DNA of 64,000 nt. Origin: Simmondsia chinensis (taxonomy: Eukaryota > Streptophyta > Magnoliopsida > Caryophyllales > Simmondsiaceae). Shown here piece after piece: positions 45,670 through 56,990 of the stretch; the first letter of the stretch is position 1, and every line of letters begins with the position of its first letter. The stretch is taken from positions 6,398,501-6,462,500 of the forward strand of contig JAGTTD010000008.1 in NCBI GenBank assembly GCA_018398585.1, in the 5' to 3' direction. The translations under genes were made by a program, and so were the position numbers. Under the pieces are notes generated by a model. It did no database searches. It saw nothing but the letters and a program-made list of their open reading frames with translations, and was not told the DNA's origin.

Positions 45670-45702
45670 TTTGGTATCAGAGCCTCGTTCGAATTACAAT
45701 TT

Positions 45703-47592
45703 ATGGAATCAAACGACAATCTGGTGATTGTTGGTGTCACCACTAGATCAGCAGCAGCACGAGCAGCCTCCAGATCAGCCAATGCAACTGAGGCTGATGC
45801 ATCTGTACAAGAGTGGGTGACGATCGCGCAATTGGACAGTAGATTGGACAACAAATTTGCATCAATGCTGGTTTAATTCAAGCAAGCTGTCATTGAATCT
45901 TTACCGCAACAGATAGAGGAAAGAGTGGAGCAACAAGTACAGCAGGTGGAATCTAGGATTACAGATCAGGTCTCTCGACAAACTCAGGATCTAGAGGAGA
46001 GAATCAGCCAGCGAATTGATCAACAGATCTAGCAGCTTGAAGTTAAAATTACTGAGAATCGAAGGCCCAATCATGATCCCTTATTACCTGCTAGCTTGAT
46101 TCAGACAGCTCCGCAATTGAGGCCACACAATGTGGAGAGGGAGAACCTTCCCAATATTGGAGGTACAAGCAATGGCGGTGAGAGGAATGTGGAACCAAAT
46201 CAAGGGGCATTGACACCAGATGGAAGACAGGGTAACAATGAACAAGCGTTACCTCAATCATCCAACTAGAATGCTGGAACTGGACCACGAGTGACTTAAC
46301 TGGACAGACCTCCAGATCATGTGATGCAGCAGCGATCATGAAGTAATGAGGAATCTTCTAACTCCAGAAGCCAGAATCACAGGCAGTCGCGAGTCCAGAT
46401 TGAGGCATTTGAAGGAAAACAACCTCACTCATGGCTAAGGAGGTGTGAACGATACTTCCATTTTTATCACATTGAAGAATCTAAAAAAGTACAGATAGCT
46501 GTTGTATACTTGCTAAGGGATCACGAGGTATGGTTCTATAGCTTGTTAAGAAGTAGACCTTTCATTACATGGAGTGAATTTGCAAGAGCCTTGTGTGCAC
46601 GTTATAGTGATGAAGATGATAGTGATATACTGGACAAATTCAACAAAGTTAAACAAGAAACGACTGTGAAGGACTACATGACTAGATTTGAAAATCTAAG
46701 GGCTAGCATTGTGAATGAAATTGAGGCCTCTGAATCCTATTATGTAGCTGCTTTCATTAGTGGGCTGAAGCCTAAGCTAAAAAACTTGGTGAAGGCCGTA
46801 GATCCCATTGATTTATCCATGGCTTTTGCTAAAGCTAAACTATATGAAGCCACTGGATTGACATCTAATGATGTATCCAAGCCTAGAAGCAGCAGCTCCC
46901 ATCTGCAACAGGGAAGATTCAGGCCCAACAGAACAGAAAATCATCAGCAGCAGAAGTTATGCTATCGTTGTAATCAACCTTATCAATTTGGCCACAAGTG
47001 TAATCCCAAGTACCTCATGTCGGCTAAAGGTACTAAGGTTGGCGAGCTTTCAGAAGAAGAAGACACTGAGGATGATAGCACTAATTCTGATCAGGAGATT
47101 GAGGAGGATCCAGATGAAACTGCAGTGGAAATTTCAGTAAAAGCTCTTATCGGTAATGGAGCTCATAGCACAATCCGGATCAAGGGAAAGGCTGGAAAAA
47201 GATCCATTATCATCCTTATTGATAGTGGAAGCACTCATAGCTTCATTGATCCCAAGGTTGTCAAGAAGGTGGGCCATGAAGTGATACAAACTCATCCTCT
47301 CGCTGTGACAGTGGCTAATGGCAAAACTGTCATGACTCAAAACAAATGCAAGGGGTTTTTCTGGCTGATGCAAGACCGTAAGTTCCAATATGATTTCAGA
47401 ATCTTGCCGTTGGGAGGGTGTGACATGGTGCTTGGGGTGGATTGGATGAGAACTTTCAGTCCAGTATTGTTTGATTATGCCAATCTCACAGTCTCATTTG
47501 AAGTTCAAGGCTCGAAGGTTACACTACAAGGCATTGCAGAACAGGCTCAAATTCAAGTAATTACAGGAAGTAAGATGAAAAAGGGTCTTTAA
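45703..47592 (+). pseudogene. Gypsy 4 gag and protease
   Basis: One frame from ATG at 45703 (MESNDNLVIVGVTTRSAAAR). Gag core FEGKQPHSWLRRCERYFHFY near 46410, zinc knuckle CYRCNQPYQFGHKC near 46960, protease ILIDSGSTHSFIDPKV (catalytic Asp-Ser-Gly) near 47215, and a GGCDMVLGVDWM motif. In-frame stops at 45874, 46030, 46267, 46297 and 46339 all lie in the N-terminal coiled-coil-like part. Each could come from a single C-to-T change of Gln or Arg codons. The 46510-47592 part is continuous up to a TAA at 47590. Confidence 0.88.
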
Positions 47593-47643
47593 AGCTGTGC
47601 ATACCAGCGGGTAGGCCAATTATTTGCCATATCTTCAGTTGAA

Positions 47644-49584
47644 ATGATCAGCATAACAGAACCGGAAGTGCAGCTGCTGGTTACAGAATTCAGTGATGTC
47701 TTTGAAGTGCCTAGGTGCTTGCCTCCCAAGAGGAGTTTGGATCATGAAATACCTCTCAAAGAGGGTGCTGTACCAGTGAAGATAAGGCCTTCTAGATACC
47801 CACATGCTCAAAAGACAGAAATTGAAAAGCAGGTAGAGGAGTTGCTCAAGACAAACTTCATTCGAGCCAGCCATAGCCCTTTTGCCTCCCCGGTTATTCT
47901 TGTCAAGAAGAAGGATGGCTCAGCAAGCATGTGTATTGATTATAGGCAACTCAACTCTATGACGGTAAAGGATAAGTTTCCTATACCAGTTATAGATGAT
48001 TTGTTGGATGAGTTAAATGGAGCTCGAGTCTTTTCCAAGTTGGATCTTCGCCAAGGATATCACCAGATCAGAGTAGGAGAGCATAATGTGTACAAGACTG
48101 CTTTCCGGACACACCATGGTCTCTTCGAATTTGTAGTCATGCCATTTGGCTTGACCAACGCTCCAGCAGCATTCCAGGCTCTCATGAATGATGTCTTCAA
48201 ACAATTTCTTAGGAAATTTGTTTTAGTTTTCTTTGACGACATCCTCATCTATAGTGCATCAATTGAAGAGCATTTGGGACATTTGAAGGAGGTTTTTCTG
48301 GTCATGCATGAACACAAGCTGTATGCTAAGTTGGGCAAGTGTTCTTTTGCTCAAACACATTTGGAATATTTGGGTCATGTGATCTCCTTTGAGGGTGTTG
48401 CCACCGATCCATCAAAAGTATAAGCCATGAGGGATTGGGCTGTTCCGGTCACCTTGAAAATATTAGGGGGAATTCTGGGTTTAACTGGCTACTATCGCAA
48501 GTTCGTAGCTCACTATGGGTCCATAGCCAAGCCCCTAACTAATTTGCTCAAGAAGGATTCCTTCAGATGGTCAGAAAATGCTCAAAAGGCCTTCAATGCT
48601 CTCAAAACAGCAATGTGCAGAGCTCCAGTTCTTGCTATGCCAGACTTCTCCTCAAGCTTCATTCTGGAGACTGACACAAGTGGAAGTGGTATTGGGGCAG
48701 TGTTGTCTCAGGAAGGGAGGCCTATAGCTTACCTCAGCCAAGCCTTGAGTGCAAAACATCAAGCTCTTTCCACATACGAGAAAGAGTACCTTGCAATCTT
48801 GCTTACAGTTGATAGGTGGAGGCACTACTTGGATGGGCACCATTTCATCATTAAGACTGATCATCAAAGTCTTAAACACTATTTAGAGCAGAAAATCGTC
48901 ACAAGGATCCAAAGAAAGGGGCTAATGAAGATGTTGGGGCTGAATTATAGCATCGAGTACAGAAAAGGCAGAGAAAACTATGCAGCAGATGCACTGTCAC
49001 GCAAGTTTGAAGCCCATCAGCAAGGATCCCTTGGAGCCATTTCCGTGATTTCTCCTGCTTGGATGGAAGAGATACACCAATCATATGAGAATGACACCTT
49101 TGCACAAGAATGCATTGCTGCAGCAAGCATTGGCAAGGCGAGCAATCTGGCTGCTGAAACAGGAATTTCTGTAACCCGAGGTGTGATCAGAGTTCAAGGG
49201 AAGCTGTACGTTGGCCAATCTACTGATCTAAGACAACAAGTCATCAGTGCTGCTCATGATTCTTCATGGGGAGGACACTCAGGCATTGAGGGGACATATC
49301 AGAGGTTAAAACTTCATTTTAGTTGGCCTGGCTTGAAGAAGGAAGTGGCTAACTTTGTGCAAAGTTGTGAGGTTTGTCAACAAACCAAACTTAGTGATCA
49401 TAGATACCAAGGTTTGCTTCAACCCTTGCCTGTCCCTGAAGGTGTTTGGCAACACATAAGCATGGATTTCATTGAAGGCTGGCCCAGATCAGAAGGGAAA
49501 GAAGTAATTTGGGTAGTTATTGATCGCTTCACCAAATCTAGTCATTTCTTTGCCTTAGCCGACCTGTCACTGCAGAGAAATTAG
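47644..49584 (+). pseudogene. Gypsy 4 reverse transcriptase, RNase H and integrase N-terminus
   Basis: Same frame as gag. RT: VKKKDGSASMCIDYRQLNS, FSKLDLRQGYHQIRV (first Asp), MPFGLTNAPAAFQALMN and [10 protein letters not shown] (Phe-Asp-Asp box). A TAA at 48421 stands where Gln is expected. Tether: GLTGYYRKFVAHYG. RNase H: ETDTSGSGIGAVLSQEG, STYEKEYLAI, KTDHQSLKHYL and NYAADALSRK. Integrase: the HHCC zinc motif (HDSSWGGHSG and CEVCQQTK near 49255-49390) and ISMDFIEGWP (first Asp). A frameshift near 49560 ends the frame at 49582-49584. Confidence 0.9.
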
Positions 49585-50489
49585 CTCGTGTGTTCTTGGA
49601 CAACATCTACAAGTTACATGGGCTACCACGGACCATAATATCTGATAGAGACAAGATCTTCACAAGCCGATTTTAGAAGGAGCTGTTTGGACTTTTGGGA
49701 ACGACCTTGGCCCTCAGTTCAGCTTATCACTCTCAAACTGATGGACAAACGGAGAGGGTTAATCAGTGCATCGAACAATATCTAAGGAGTATGGTGTTTA
49801 ATCACCCAAAAGGGTGGGGAAGATGGCTTTCATTGGCAGAATTCTGGTACAATACCCATTTCCGCACTTCCTTCGGTACAACACCCTTTAAGGCTTTGTT
49901 TGGATATGATCCTCCATCACCCTTTGGGTTACAAGGTGTTGGGACACACATAGAGGCAGTGGCTGACATAATCCAGCAGAGAAAAGAGGTCTTACAGCAA
50001 TTGAAGCTCAATCTCAGTCAATCACAAGCACGAATGAAATGGTATGCTGACAGAAAGACAGTGGACAGAAATTTTGAAGTTGGGGACCTGGTATATCTGA
50101 AATTGCAACCATACCGACAGTCTATAGCAGCAGTTAGGCATAATGTCAAGCTTTGTGCTTGATTCTTTGGACCTTATATGATCTTAGAGAAGATTGGCAA
50201 GGTGGCTTACAAGCTGGAGCTTCCTCCCGACTCTTACATTCACCCTATTTTTCATGTTTCACTTCTGAAAAAGCAGGTTCAAAAGGACTATAATCCTTCT
50301 TCCCGACCTCCTGAAGTAGGTTCCAATGGTTCGTTGATCTTACAACCAGCTGCAGTGATCGAGCAGGTGCAAGGAACAGCAGCCAAAGACCAGAAATTTC
50401 GCGTCTGCTGGAGCAATTTGGAGAAATCATTCACCACATGGGAAGAGAAGCAATTTTTGTTGAGTCAATTTCCTTCTTTTCATTCTTGA
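49560..50489 (+). pseudogene. Gypsy 4 integrase core and chromodomain-like C-terminus
   Basis: After the frameshift: RVFLDNIYKLHGLPRTIISD with the second catalytic Asp, a TAG at 49674, then SAYHSQTDGQTERVNQ, LSLAEFWYNTHFRTSFGTTP (the Glu) and the GPYMILEKIGKVAYKLELP linker. The end (about 50355-50480) reads IEQVQGTAAKDQKFRVCWSN then WEEKQFLLSQFP, a chromodomain-like module thought to guide chromoviruses to heterochromatin. A TGA at 50160 fits CGA to TGA. The frame ends at 50487-50489, just before the polypurine tract. Confidence 0.88.
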
Positions 50490-50518
50490 GGACAAGAATG
50501 TTTTTAAGGGGAGGGGAT

Positions 50519-50829
50519 TGTTATGTTTCCAATTATCTTTCTTATGTAATAAGTTGTAATTGTCTCGTTAACATTTGAATTGTCTTTTGGCGCCAAAGTT
50601 AGTTAGCCGGGCAGTTAGTTTTGGCGGGAAATGTGCTGAGTTGTAGTAGAGGCGTGAGCCGTGTGTTTAGTTCCCATAAAGAGCTAGATTGATGTAAGAT
50701 TTGATCATCCAATGAAATATAGATAATCCTTGTGATTAATTTCTTATCTTCTCATCTCTTTTCAATTCTTTCTCATCTCAAATTCTATTGTTCTTAGGTT
50801 AAGTTCAAGATTCAATCTAGAGCTTAACA
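50519..50829 (+). repeat. Gypsy 4 3' LTR
   Basis: Same length as the 5' LTR with about nine substitutions and no gaps seen. Confidence 0.92.
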
Positions 50830-50834
50830 GAAGG

Positions 50835-51365
50835 AAAGAGGGGAGAGAAAAGTGAAAAAAGAAGGCACGTGGGAGAGAGAGAAGAAGAGAGGGTCAAAAA
50901 GCACTATACAAAAACATCTGAAAAGGAACATACACAGCATACAAGCCAGCCGTCGATACTACGACAAAAACATGCATATGTTAAGTACTATACAAAAATC
51001 AACATTTAGCTTATTCAAAAACTTACAAGTATTGTCATTCCAAAGCAAAAATACCTTCTAAAACAAATAAAAAGACAAAAAACTATTCTAGATCAAGTAT
51101 ATTAAGAACTTAGCAAAAAAGACTCTAGTCTCTTTAGAATTGGACCCGCGCTCCTTCTCCAAAAGAGATGTCTCAGGTTCGCCACCCCGGCTCTAGAATT
51201 CGTCAACTCTGCTCTGGAATTCCTCAACTTCCTGAGGCCTGCACTTGTCTATGCCATACCAGTCTTCGGATGTTATACATTCCACGGTCGAATATGACCA
51301 AATTTACATTCGCCTCCAGCTAAATATAAACCCACTCACATTCGACCATGGAGTGGGGGGCTATC
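50835..51365 (+). repeat. Family A LTR fragment (left) and internal 3' end
   Basis: The first ~60 bp continue the interrupted LTR fragment. The right part (from about 51240) ends GAGTGGGGGGCTATC, a polypurine tract before the LTR at 51366. No coding region recognised in between. Confidence 0.55.
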
Positions 51366-52330
51366 TGTAAAGAATAAAAATAACTAGATTAATATTAAAA
51401 TAGAATAACGAAATGATAAACTTAAAAGTACAAAAGAACAAATAAATTCCTCATCGCCACCTTTTTCTCTCTCCTCTCTTCTTCTCTTTCTCCCATGTGC
51501 CTTCCTTTTTCACTTTTTTTTCTCCTCTTTCCTTCTTCCCCACGATACTCCTCTCTCCAGGTACCGCCCTCTCCTTACAGGTACCACTCACCCAACCAGT
51601 ATCCCGACGACCTCGCCGGTGTCGCCAACCTCGCCGGTACCACTCACCCAGCCGGTACCCCCGACGACCTTGCCGGTACCAACCACCTCACCGGCACCAA
51701 CCACCTCGCTGGTACCGTCACCTCCCACTACCGCCAGCCTCGCTGGTACCGTCATTACCCACTACCGCCAACCTAGCCGGTACTGCCACCACTTGCTACC
51801 GCCATCCTCATCGGTACCATCACCTCTCCTTATTAGCCACCAACACCTCCCCTTCTCTATAAATTTCAACCCCCTCCCTCCATTTAACAGGATAGCAACC
51901 CCACTCTCTCTCTCATCTACACCAACCCCTTGATGTTCTCTCTTTGCCTGGCGTCACCATGCCCAAGCTACTTCAACACAAAGCTCGGTCCCCTGGACAA
52001 GCAAAGGTTGAACCTCAAGACTTAAACCTCATCCCAAACACCTCATGATTTCAAGATATTTACCTCAACCTAAGTATTCCACCCAAGCTAAGTGTTTATT
52101 ACACTTATATTTTAATTAACCGTGACCCTTACTGATTTAGGCATCGGAGGGGTCCCCCGCGATCCAAACCACCGCGGGTCCCTCTGACGGCCTTGCTTCT
52201 TTTGCAGGTATGCCCAGGTTAAACGCGCCAATAGCTGCTTTCTCAGTGAGCTCGAGTCCCGCGATTTGTTTGTGTCCCCATCTAACATTGGGGGCTCGAC
52301 CCTTTATAACCTAGTCAACCGCTAAGACCA
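51366..52330 (+). repeat. Family A LTR, plus orientation
   Basis: Starts TGTAAAGAATAAAAATAAC after a polypurine tract. It contains degenerate GGTACC-centred repeats (51558-51820), TATA-like CTCTATAAATTTC near 51859, and GGAGGGGTCCCCCGCGATCC near 52146. Its left ~650 bp are an inverted copy of 53660-54277. The right border is uncertain, possibly near 52260 with duplicated sequence beyond. Confidence 0.6.
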
Positions 52331-53659
52331 AAAGCTAACACTTTACAAATCCGTAATATGGAAAGAACTGCGATCTTTAAAAGGCTGAAAATTACAAGCT
52401 ATTAGCCACATCACAAGCAAAAACCCAAGCAATACCCATACAAAGAAGTCTCATACCTGGCGCATACAAGGTAGCTCATGATCAGCACACCTTAACAGAG
52501 GCGTAAAATATTACGAGCCAATTAAAAAGATACTAGAAACGCCTACAAGAGCTATCATTCAAGATATCTATTCTAGAGTTGAACGCTAAATACAAAAACC
52601 AAAAGTCCAAAAACATCGAAACCAAAGATAACACTTGCACACCACCTCAGCCCATGGCTAGGGCCCGATCATCATAATTCAACGAGGCCAAGCTACTTCA
52701 ACACAAGGCTCAGTCCCCTGGACAAGCAAAGGTTGAGCCTCAAGACTTAAACCTCATCTCAAACACCTCATGATTTCAAGATATTTACCTCAAGCTAAGT
52801 ATTTTATTATGCTTATATTTTAATTAACCGCGACCCTTACTGACTTAGGCATTGGAGGGGTCCCCCACGATCCAAACCACAGCGGGTCCCTCTTACGGCC
52901 TCGCTTGTTTTGCAGGTATGCCCATGTTAAACGTGCCAGCAGCAGCTTTCCCAGTGAGAGCTTGAGTCCCGCTTTCGTCCAGAACCTACAAATATTTGTT
53001 ACTTGGGGCATTTCGGTCTGGCTCACAAACTGAACCAAATTTAACCGAAACAAGGGGCGATAAACTTTCACCTAACATGAGAGCCCGCATTGTTTGGGTC
53101 CCCATGTAGCATCAGGGGCTGGCCGTTGTTTGGCTCCACTTGAAATGGGAGCATAAAGTACTCGGGCAGTAACTTTCACCTAAATTGGGAGCCCGCAATT
53201 TGTTTGTGTCCCCATCTAACATTGGGGGCTTGACCCTTCATAACCTAGCCAACCGCTAAAGACCAAACGGTAACACTTTACAAATCTGTAATATGGAAAG
53301 AACTGCGATCTAACATAAATCATGTAAAAACAACTCATGTAATTCATGTAAATCACATTTGGGAACGTAAATCACATCAGGGAACATAAATCACATAGAA
53401 AACATTAAGCCCTCAACCCCAGGCTAGGGACTGGGCTGCACATAAACCATAAAAGAAAAGTTAAGCCCCCAGCCCCCGGCTAGGGACTGGGTTGAACATA
53501 AACCACATAAGAAACGTTAAGTCCCCAGGCCCCGGCTAGGAACTGGTTTGAACATAACGTGTATAGATAAACACGCCTGCTTGAGAAGGGCTTATGGCTC
53601 GACTAGTCATTGCCGACTTGAAGGTGGTGGTATTGGGGTACATATGTTGCCGGGCTCTA
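52331..53659. repeat. Rearranged family A sequence with tandem repeats
   Basis: 52690-53056 is a third partial copy of the LTR 3' half (AAGCTACTTCAACACAAGGC to CCAAATTTAACCGAAACA). 53190-53310 repeats 52255-52380 (TTTGTTTGTGTCCCCATC). 53405-53570 holds three ~57 bp tandem units around GGCTAGGGACTGGG. No coding region. Confidence 0.6.
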
Positions 53660-54277
53660 CCTTTGCTCGTCCAGGGGACCGAGCCTTGCATTGAAGTAGC
53701 TTAGGCATGGTGACGCCACGCAAAGAGAGAACATCAGGGGATCGGGTGTAGAGGAGAGAGAAGAAAGGGAGAGAGAGAGAGAGAGAGAGAGAGTGGGGTT
53801 GATGTCCTGTTAAATGGAGGGAAGGGATTGATATTTATAAAGAAGGGGAGGTGTTGGTGGTTGATGAGGAGAGGTGACAGTATCGGTGAGGCTGGCGGTA
53901 GCAGGTGGTGGCGGTACCCGGGATGTTGGCACTAGTGGGTAATGACGGTACCGGCGAGGCTGGTAGTAGTGGGTGGTGATGGTACTGGTTGGGTGAGCGG
54001 TACCAGCGAGGTGGTTGGTACCGGCGAGGTCGTCGGGGTACCGGTTGGGTGAGTGCTACTGGCAAGGAGAGGGCGGTACCGATTGGAGAGAGGGGTGTCG
54101 CGGGGAAGAAGGAAAGAGGAGAGAGAAAAGTGAAAAAGGAAGGCACGTGGGAGAGAGAGAAGAAGAGTGGAGAGAGAAAAAGGTGGGATGAGGAATTTAT
54201 TTGTCCTTTTATGCTTTTAAGTTTATTATTTTGTTACCCTATTTTAATATTAACTTGGTTATTTTTATTCTATACAG
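53660..54277 (-). repeat. Family A LTR, minus orientation
   Basis: Minus strand starts TGTATAGAATAAAAATAACC at 54277 and aligns to 51366-52010, including GGTACC repeats and a TATA-like TTTATAAATATC near 53835. A (GA)n tract is at about 53771-53793. Confidence 0.7.
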
Positions 54278-54284
54278 ATTGTTT

Positions 54285-54503
54285 TGGTTAAATTTGGTTC
54301 AATATGTGAGCCAGATCCAAATGCCCCGAGTAACAAATATTTGCAGGTTCTGGACGAAAGCGGGACTCGAGCTCTCAATAAGTCAGCAGCTGCTTTCTCA
54401 GTGAGAGCTCGAGTCCCACTCTCGTCCAGAACCTACAAATATTTGTTACTCGAGGCATTTGGGTCTGGCTTACAGACTGAACCAAATTTAACCGAAACAG
54501 GGT
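54285..54503. repeat. Large palindrome of LTR 3' ends
   Basis: The left arm GGTTAAATTTGGTTCAATAT... (54285-54378) and the right arm (about 54411-54503, ending CCAAATTTAACC) are about 92 bp inverted copies with roughly eight mismatches and a short centre containing CAGCAGCTGCTTTCTC. Each arm equals the LTR 3' end at 52957-53056. The left arm abuts the start of the minus LTR with only about 3 bp between (AACAATC then TGTATAG), like a two-LTR junction. Confidence 0.75.
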
Positions 54504-54879
54504 TCAAGTGAAATTTTGTTGAAATTCAACAAATTTTCCCAAGAAAATACTAGTGCATCACATGATTACAATAATATATGTGCTATGTCAGCATTTTCTA
54601 ACAAAAGTTGTGGAACTTCGAAAATGACTGGATTTTGGCCTACAGTACCTATATAGTATCAAAACAATTTCATATTAGCACTTCGACGATAAAAGTCAGC
54701 GAATCCAACTTTAATTCATCAAATTTCCCCAATTTTTATTTTGAGTATGAACAACCTTAAATAATAGCAATTTGAACTTTTTTTCTATAGATAAACTCAA
54801 TATTATTCATCAATCAATCCGATAAAAACTTCAGTACTCCCAATACAAAATATTTATTTCCAATCCTACTACTAGTAGC
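54504..54879. other. Unassigned, with a Mutator-like family B internal match
   Basis: 54515-54580 (TTTTGTTGAAATTCAACAAA) resembles 26747-26810 inside copy B2. The remainder is AT-rich and not recognised. Confidence 0.4.
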
Positions 54880-55427
54880 ATTGATCTACCTATTAAACCA
54901 AACTACAATGGTGTTGACCTCTGATTTCCGCTCTTTGCAAGAGTATTCACTAGACTATTTGCTTCGCGATTTGTGTAGACGAACAACGTTAGCTGAAATA
55001 CGAATGTTAAAAGTAAAATTCTATTATGCAACCACTTCATTTTCCAAAGTATCTCCACCTCCGATGTACGCCATTATATTGCATTCGTTGAGTCCTACTC
55101 TATTATTAGTCTTTTGCCTTGCATTGCCGGTTTCTGGGTTGATATCTTGCAAGCATGCCAGATTGCCTCCATTATCGCTTCATTGGAATCTTTAATCCCA
55201 ATAGGAACTGAAAACACCCCAATATATCTACCTCGATCATCCCAAAGGACCCCTACAATATTTGCCGGACTTGGTTTACCTCACGTGCTTCCATCGACAT
55301 TTCACTTCAACTATCCCACTGGTGGTTTCATCCATGGCCTTGTCTGCACACGTCTAGTTTTGATCAACAAGTTTAGAATTGCTCCAATATTGGCCGCTAT
55401 CTCTGTGGTTGAGTACGGTGTCTTTTT

Positions 55428-56199
55428 TGTTAGAACAAAATGTCAAAATACTTGCAAAATACTTGCAACTGGGTAACCGAGAGATCTCAGGTGTTGAGGC
55501 CGTGTAATCACTTTCCTTAAGGTTTATTTCGTTATACGAAATATCCTCGGAGATACAACAACAACCAAAAATAAAGTGAGAATGTGTAAAGGGAGAGAAA
55601 GATCGAGATATGGAGAGATTGGAGTTTTTGTTCAAGAACACAACACATGAACACTTTTATGCAAAGACCCTTTCAATCTTATTTTCTTCTTGTGTTTTTC
55701 ATCCAATTATTAAACCATCAAAGTGTGGAGATAAATATATGTATACATGTAAAGAGACGTCCCAAAACGAAGAGCCAAAATAGAAAATAAAGAATCGGGA
55801 AAAACCACGCAGACAAATCGTCGAAACAGACCTATGTATCAAAGCTGTGTATTGACACACAACTACTGTGTGTCGACACATAGTTCGACACATAGAGTAC
55901 TGTAGATCTGTGTGTCGACACACACTTCCTATGTGTCGACACACAGACTTCCTCCGTGTACTTCTGTAAAAGGTTGTGTGTCAACACACGGGCCATGTGT
56001 GTCGACACAACTGTTTCTCCATCGTTCTGTTGGATTGTGTGTCGACACACATGGTCCATGTGTCAACACACACCCCTAACAAGCTCTAAACATTCAAAAC
56101 AAGTATCGGGACAATCTCAAATACATCTTATACATACATAAACAACATTTAACATCTATATATGTATTACTCAACACATATTTTGAAAATACACCAACA
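55428..56199 (-). mobile_element. Solo LTR with palindromic TGTGTCGACACA repeats
   Basis: Begins TGTTAGAACA and ends CACCAACA. Flanks are both TTTTT (55423-55427 and 56200-56204), compatible with a 5 bp duplication although homopolymeric. Minus-strand TATA-like ATATATTTATC lies near 55735. It interrupts the L1 sequence cleanly. No internal region. Confidence 0.7.
55845..56075. repeat. Array of self-complementary TGTGTCGACACA motifs
   Basis: About nine copies or near copies (some TGTGTCAACACA or TGTATTGACACA), spaced irregularly at about 15-40 bp. Each is a near-perfect 12-14 bp palindrome centred on GTCGAC. Confidence 0.85.
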
Positions 56200-56482
56200 T
56201 TTTTTACTGAAGCCTTCACCTAAAGCCCCACTCTTGCCTTGACTTGGAATATGGCATCCTGCATAACCAAATAGTCCAAACCACAAGGAAGAAGACCGTA
56301 ATCCACACTTTCTTCTTGAATTTTTGAAATATTATATTTTGCCATAATTCGAACCACTCCTTTACATCTCCCACTACTACTAATGTTTGACCCCACTCGT
56401 CACACACCCTCATCCGTATACACCAGTCAAACAGATATGATATAAAGAGGTGCGATACTCTTTCCGATTCCATCCCACGCAC

Positions 56483-56677
56483 AAGGTCGGACTAACCCCA
56501 AGCAACCGCTTGGGACCCCCTTATTTTAGGGGCCCCAAATTTTTTGGAGCTGTGATTTTTAAAGTACCAATTCTTAATATTCGTAAATTTTATGCTCACA
56601 ATAATTTTAATTTGTTGTATATGAAGGCCTCTTTTGAGATGTTCATTTGAGACTCCAAAAATATCAAGACCAGCCCT
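56483..56677. repeat. Short interspersed repeat, copy 2 (MITE-like)
   Basis: Aligns with 16905-17112 (GTACCAATTCTTAATATTCG, TTAGGGGCCCC). It sits inside L1 sequence, so it moved as a unit. Confidence 0.6.
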
Positions 56678-56990
56678 GCCCACACAACACACAGTGCTCT
56701 TGGCTCTGAGGAAGTAAAGCGAATCTTACCAACCTCTCTCTTGTAGTTATTTTTTTAAGAATCACAGGCCAATTTAGCAGTTCGAGTTTAGGTGGTACAC
56801 ATCCCTTCGAAATTCCTTTTACAACATCCGAACATATGTACGCACAGAAAAAGACTGCATCTTGTGTAGAAATTTACTGATGAGAGCAATCCAAAAGTGC
56901 CAACGCAGAGGGGTCTGCTAGGCTCTTTTTCTCGTAGTTGACCAATTCCCGGCAATCTCGCCCTTTTACAAGTCAACTAATCTACCCATA

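Larger units (their letters stand above)
45359..50829 (+). mobile_element. Ty3/gypsy chromovirus (gypsy 4), full length
   Basis: 5471 bp with 311 bp LTRs (45359-45669 and 50519-50829), a 5 bp duplication GAAGG (45354-45358 and 50830-50834), primer binding site TGGTATCAGAGC at 45672-45683, and polypurine tract AAGGGGAGGGGAT ending 50518. I count about 9 differences between the LTRs (about 97% identical), so it is the youngest large element here. A chromodomain-like C-terminus places it among chromoviruses. Ten or so stops and one frameshift make it inactive. Confidence 0.93.
54880..56990 (-). pseudogene. L1-type LINE C-terminal part (zf-RVT and RNase H-like), interrupted
   Basis: Right to left on the minus strand: a degenerate zf-RVT stretch (about 56970-56720), SVSHLFISY and EWFELWQNIIFQKFKKKVWI (56480-56290). 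An RNase H-like domain (about 55350-54900) follows with KWNVDGST-like, PANIVGVLWDDRGRYIGVFS and TNREANSLVNTLA segments spread over frames. A solo LTR (55428-56199) and a short repeat (56483-56677) interrupt it. Plant L1 elements carry such a C-terminal RNase H. Many stops. Confidence 0.65.

Noticed and set aside
51495..51933. Pro/Thr-rich open frames in three frames
   Set aside because: They come from GGTACC repeats in an LTR; the same peptide type appears in the inverted copy.
55114..55476. Plus-strand 120-codon frame as a host gene
   Set aside because: The minus strand of the same region encodes an L1-type RNase H remnant; the plus frame has no motif.
55845..56075. CRISPR-like repeat array
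   Set aside because: Short palindromes at irregular spacing inside an LTR, with no cas genes and plant context.
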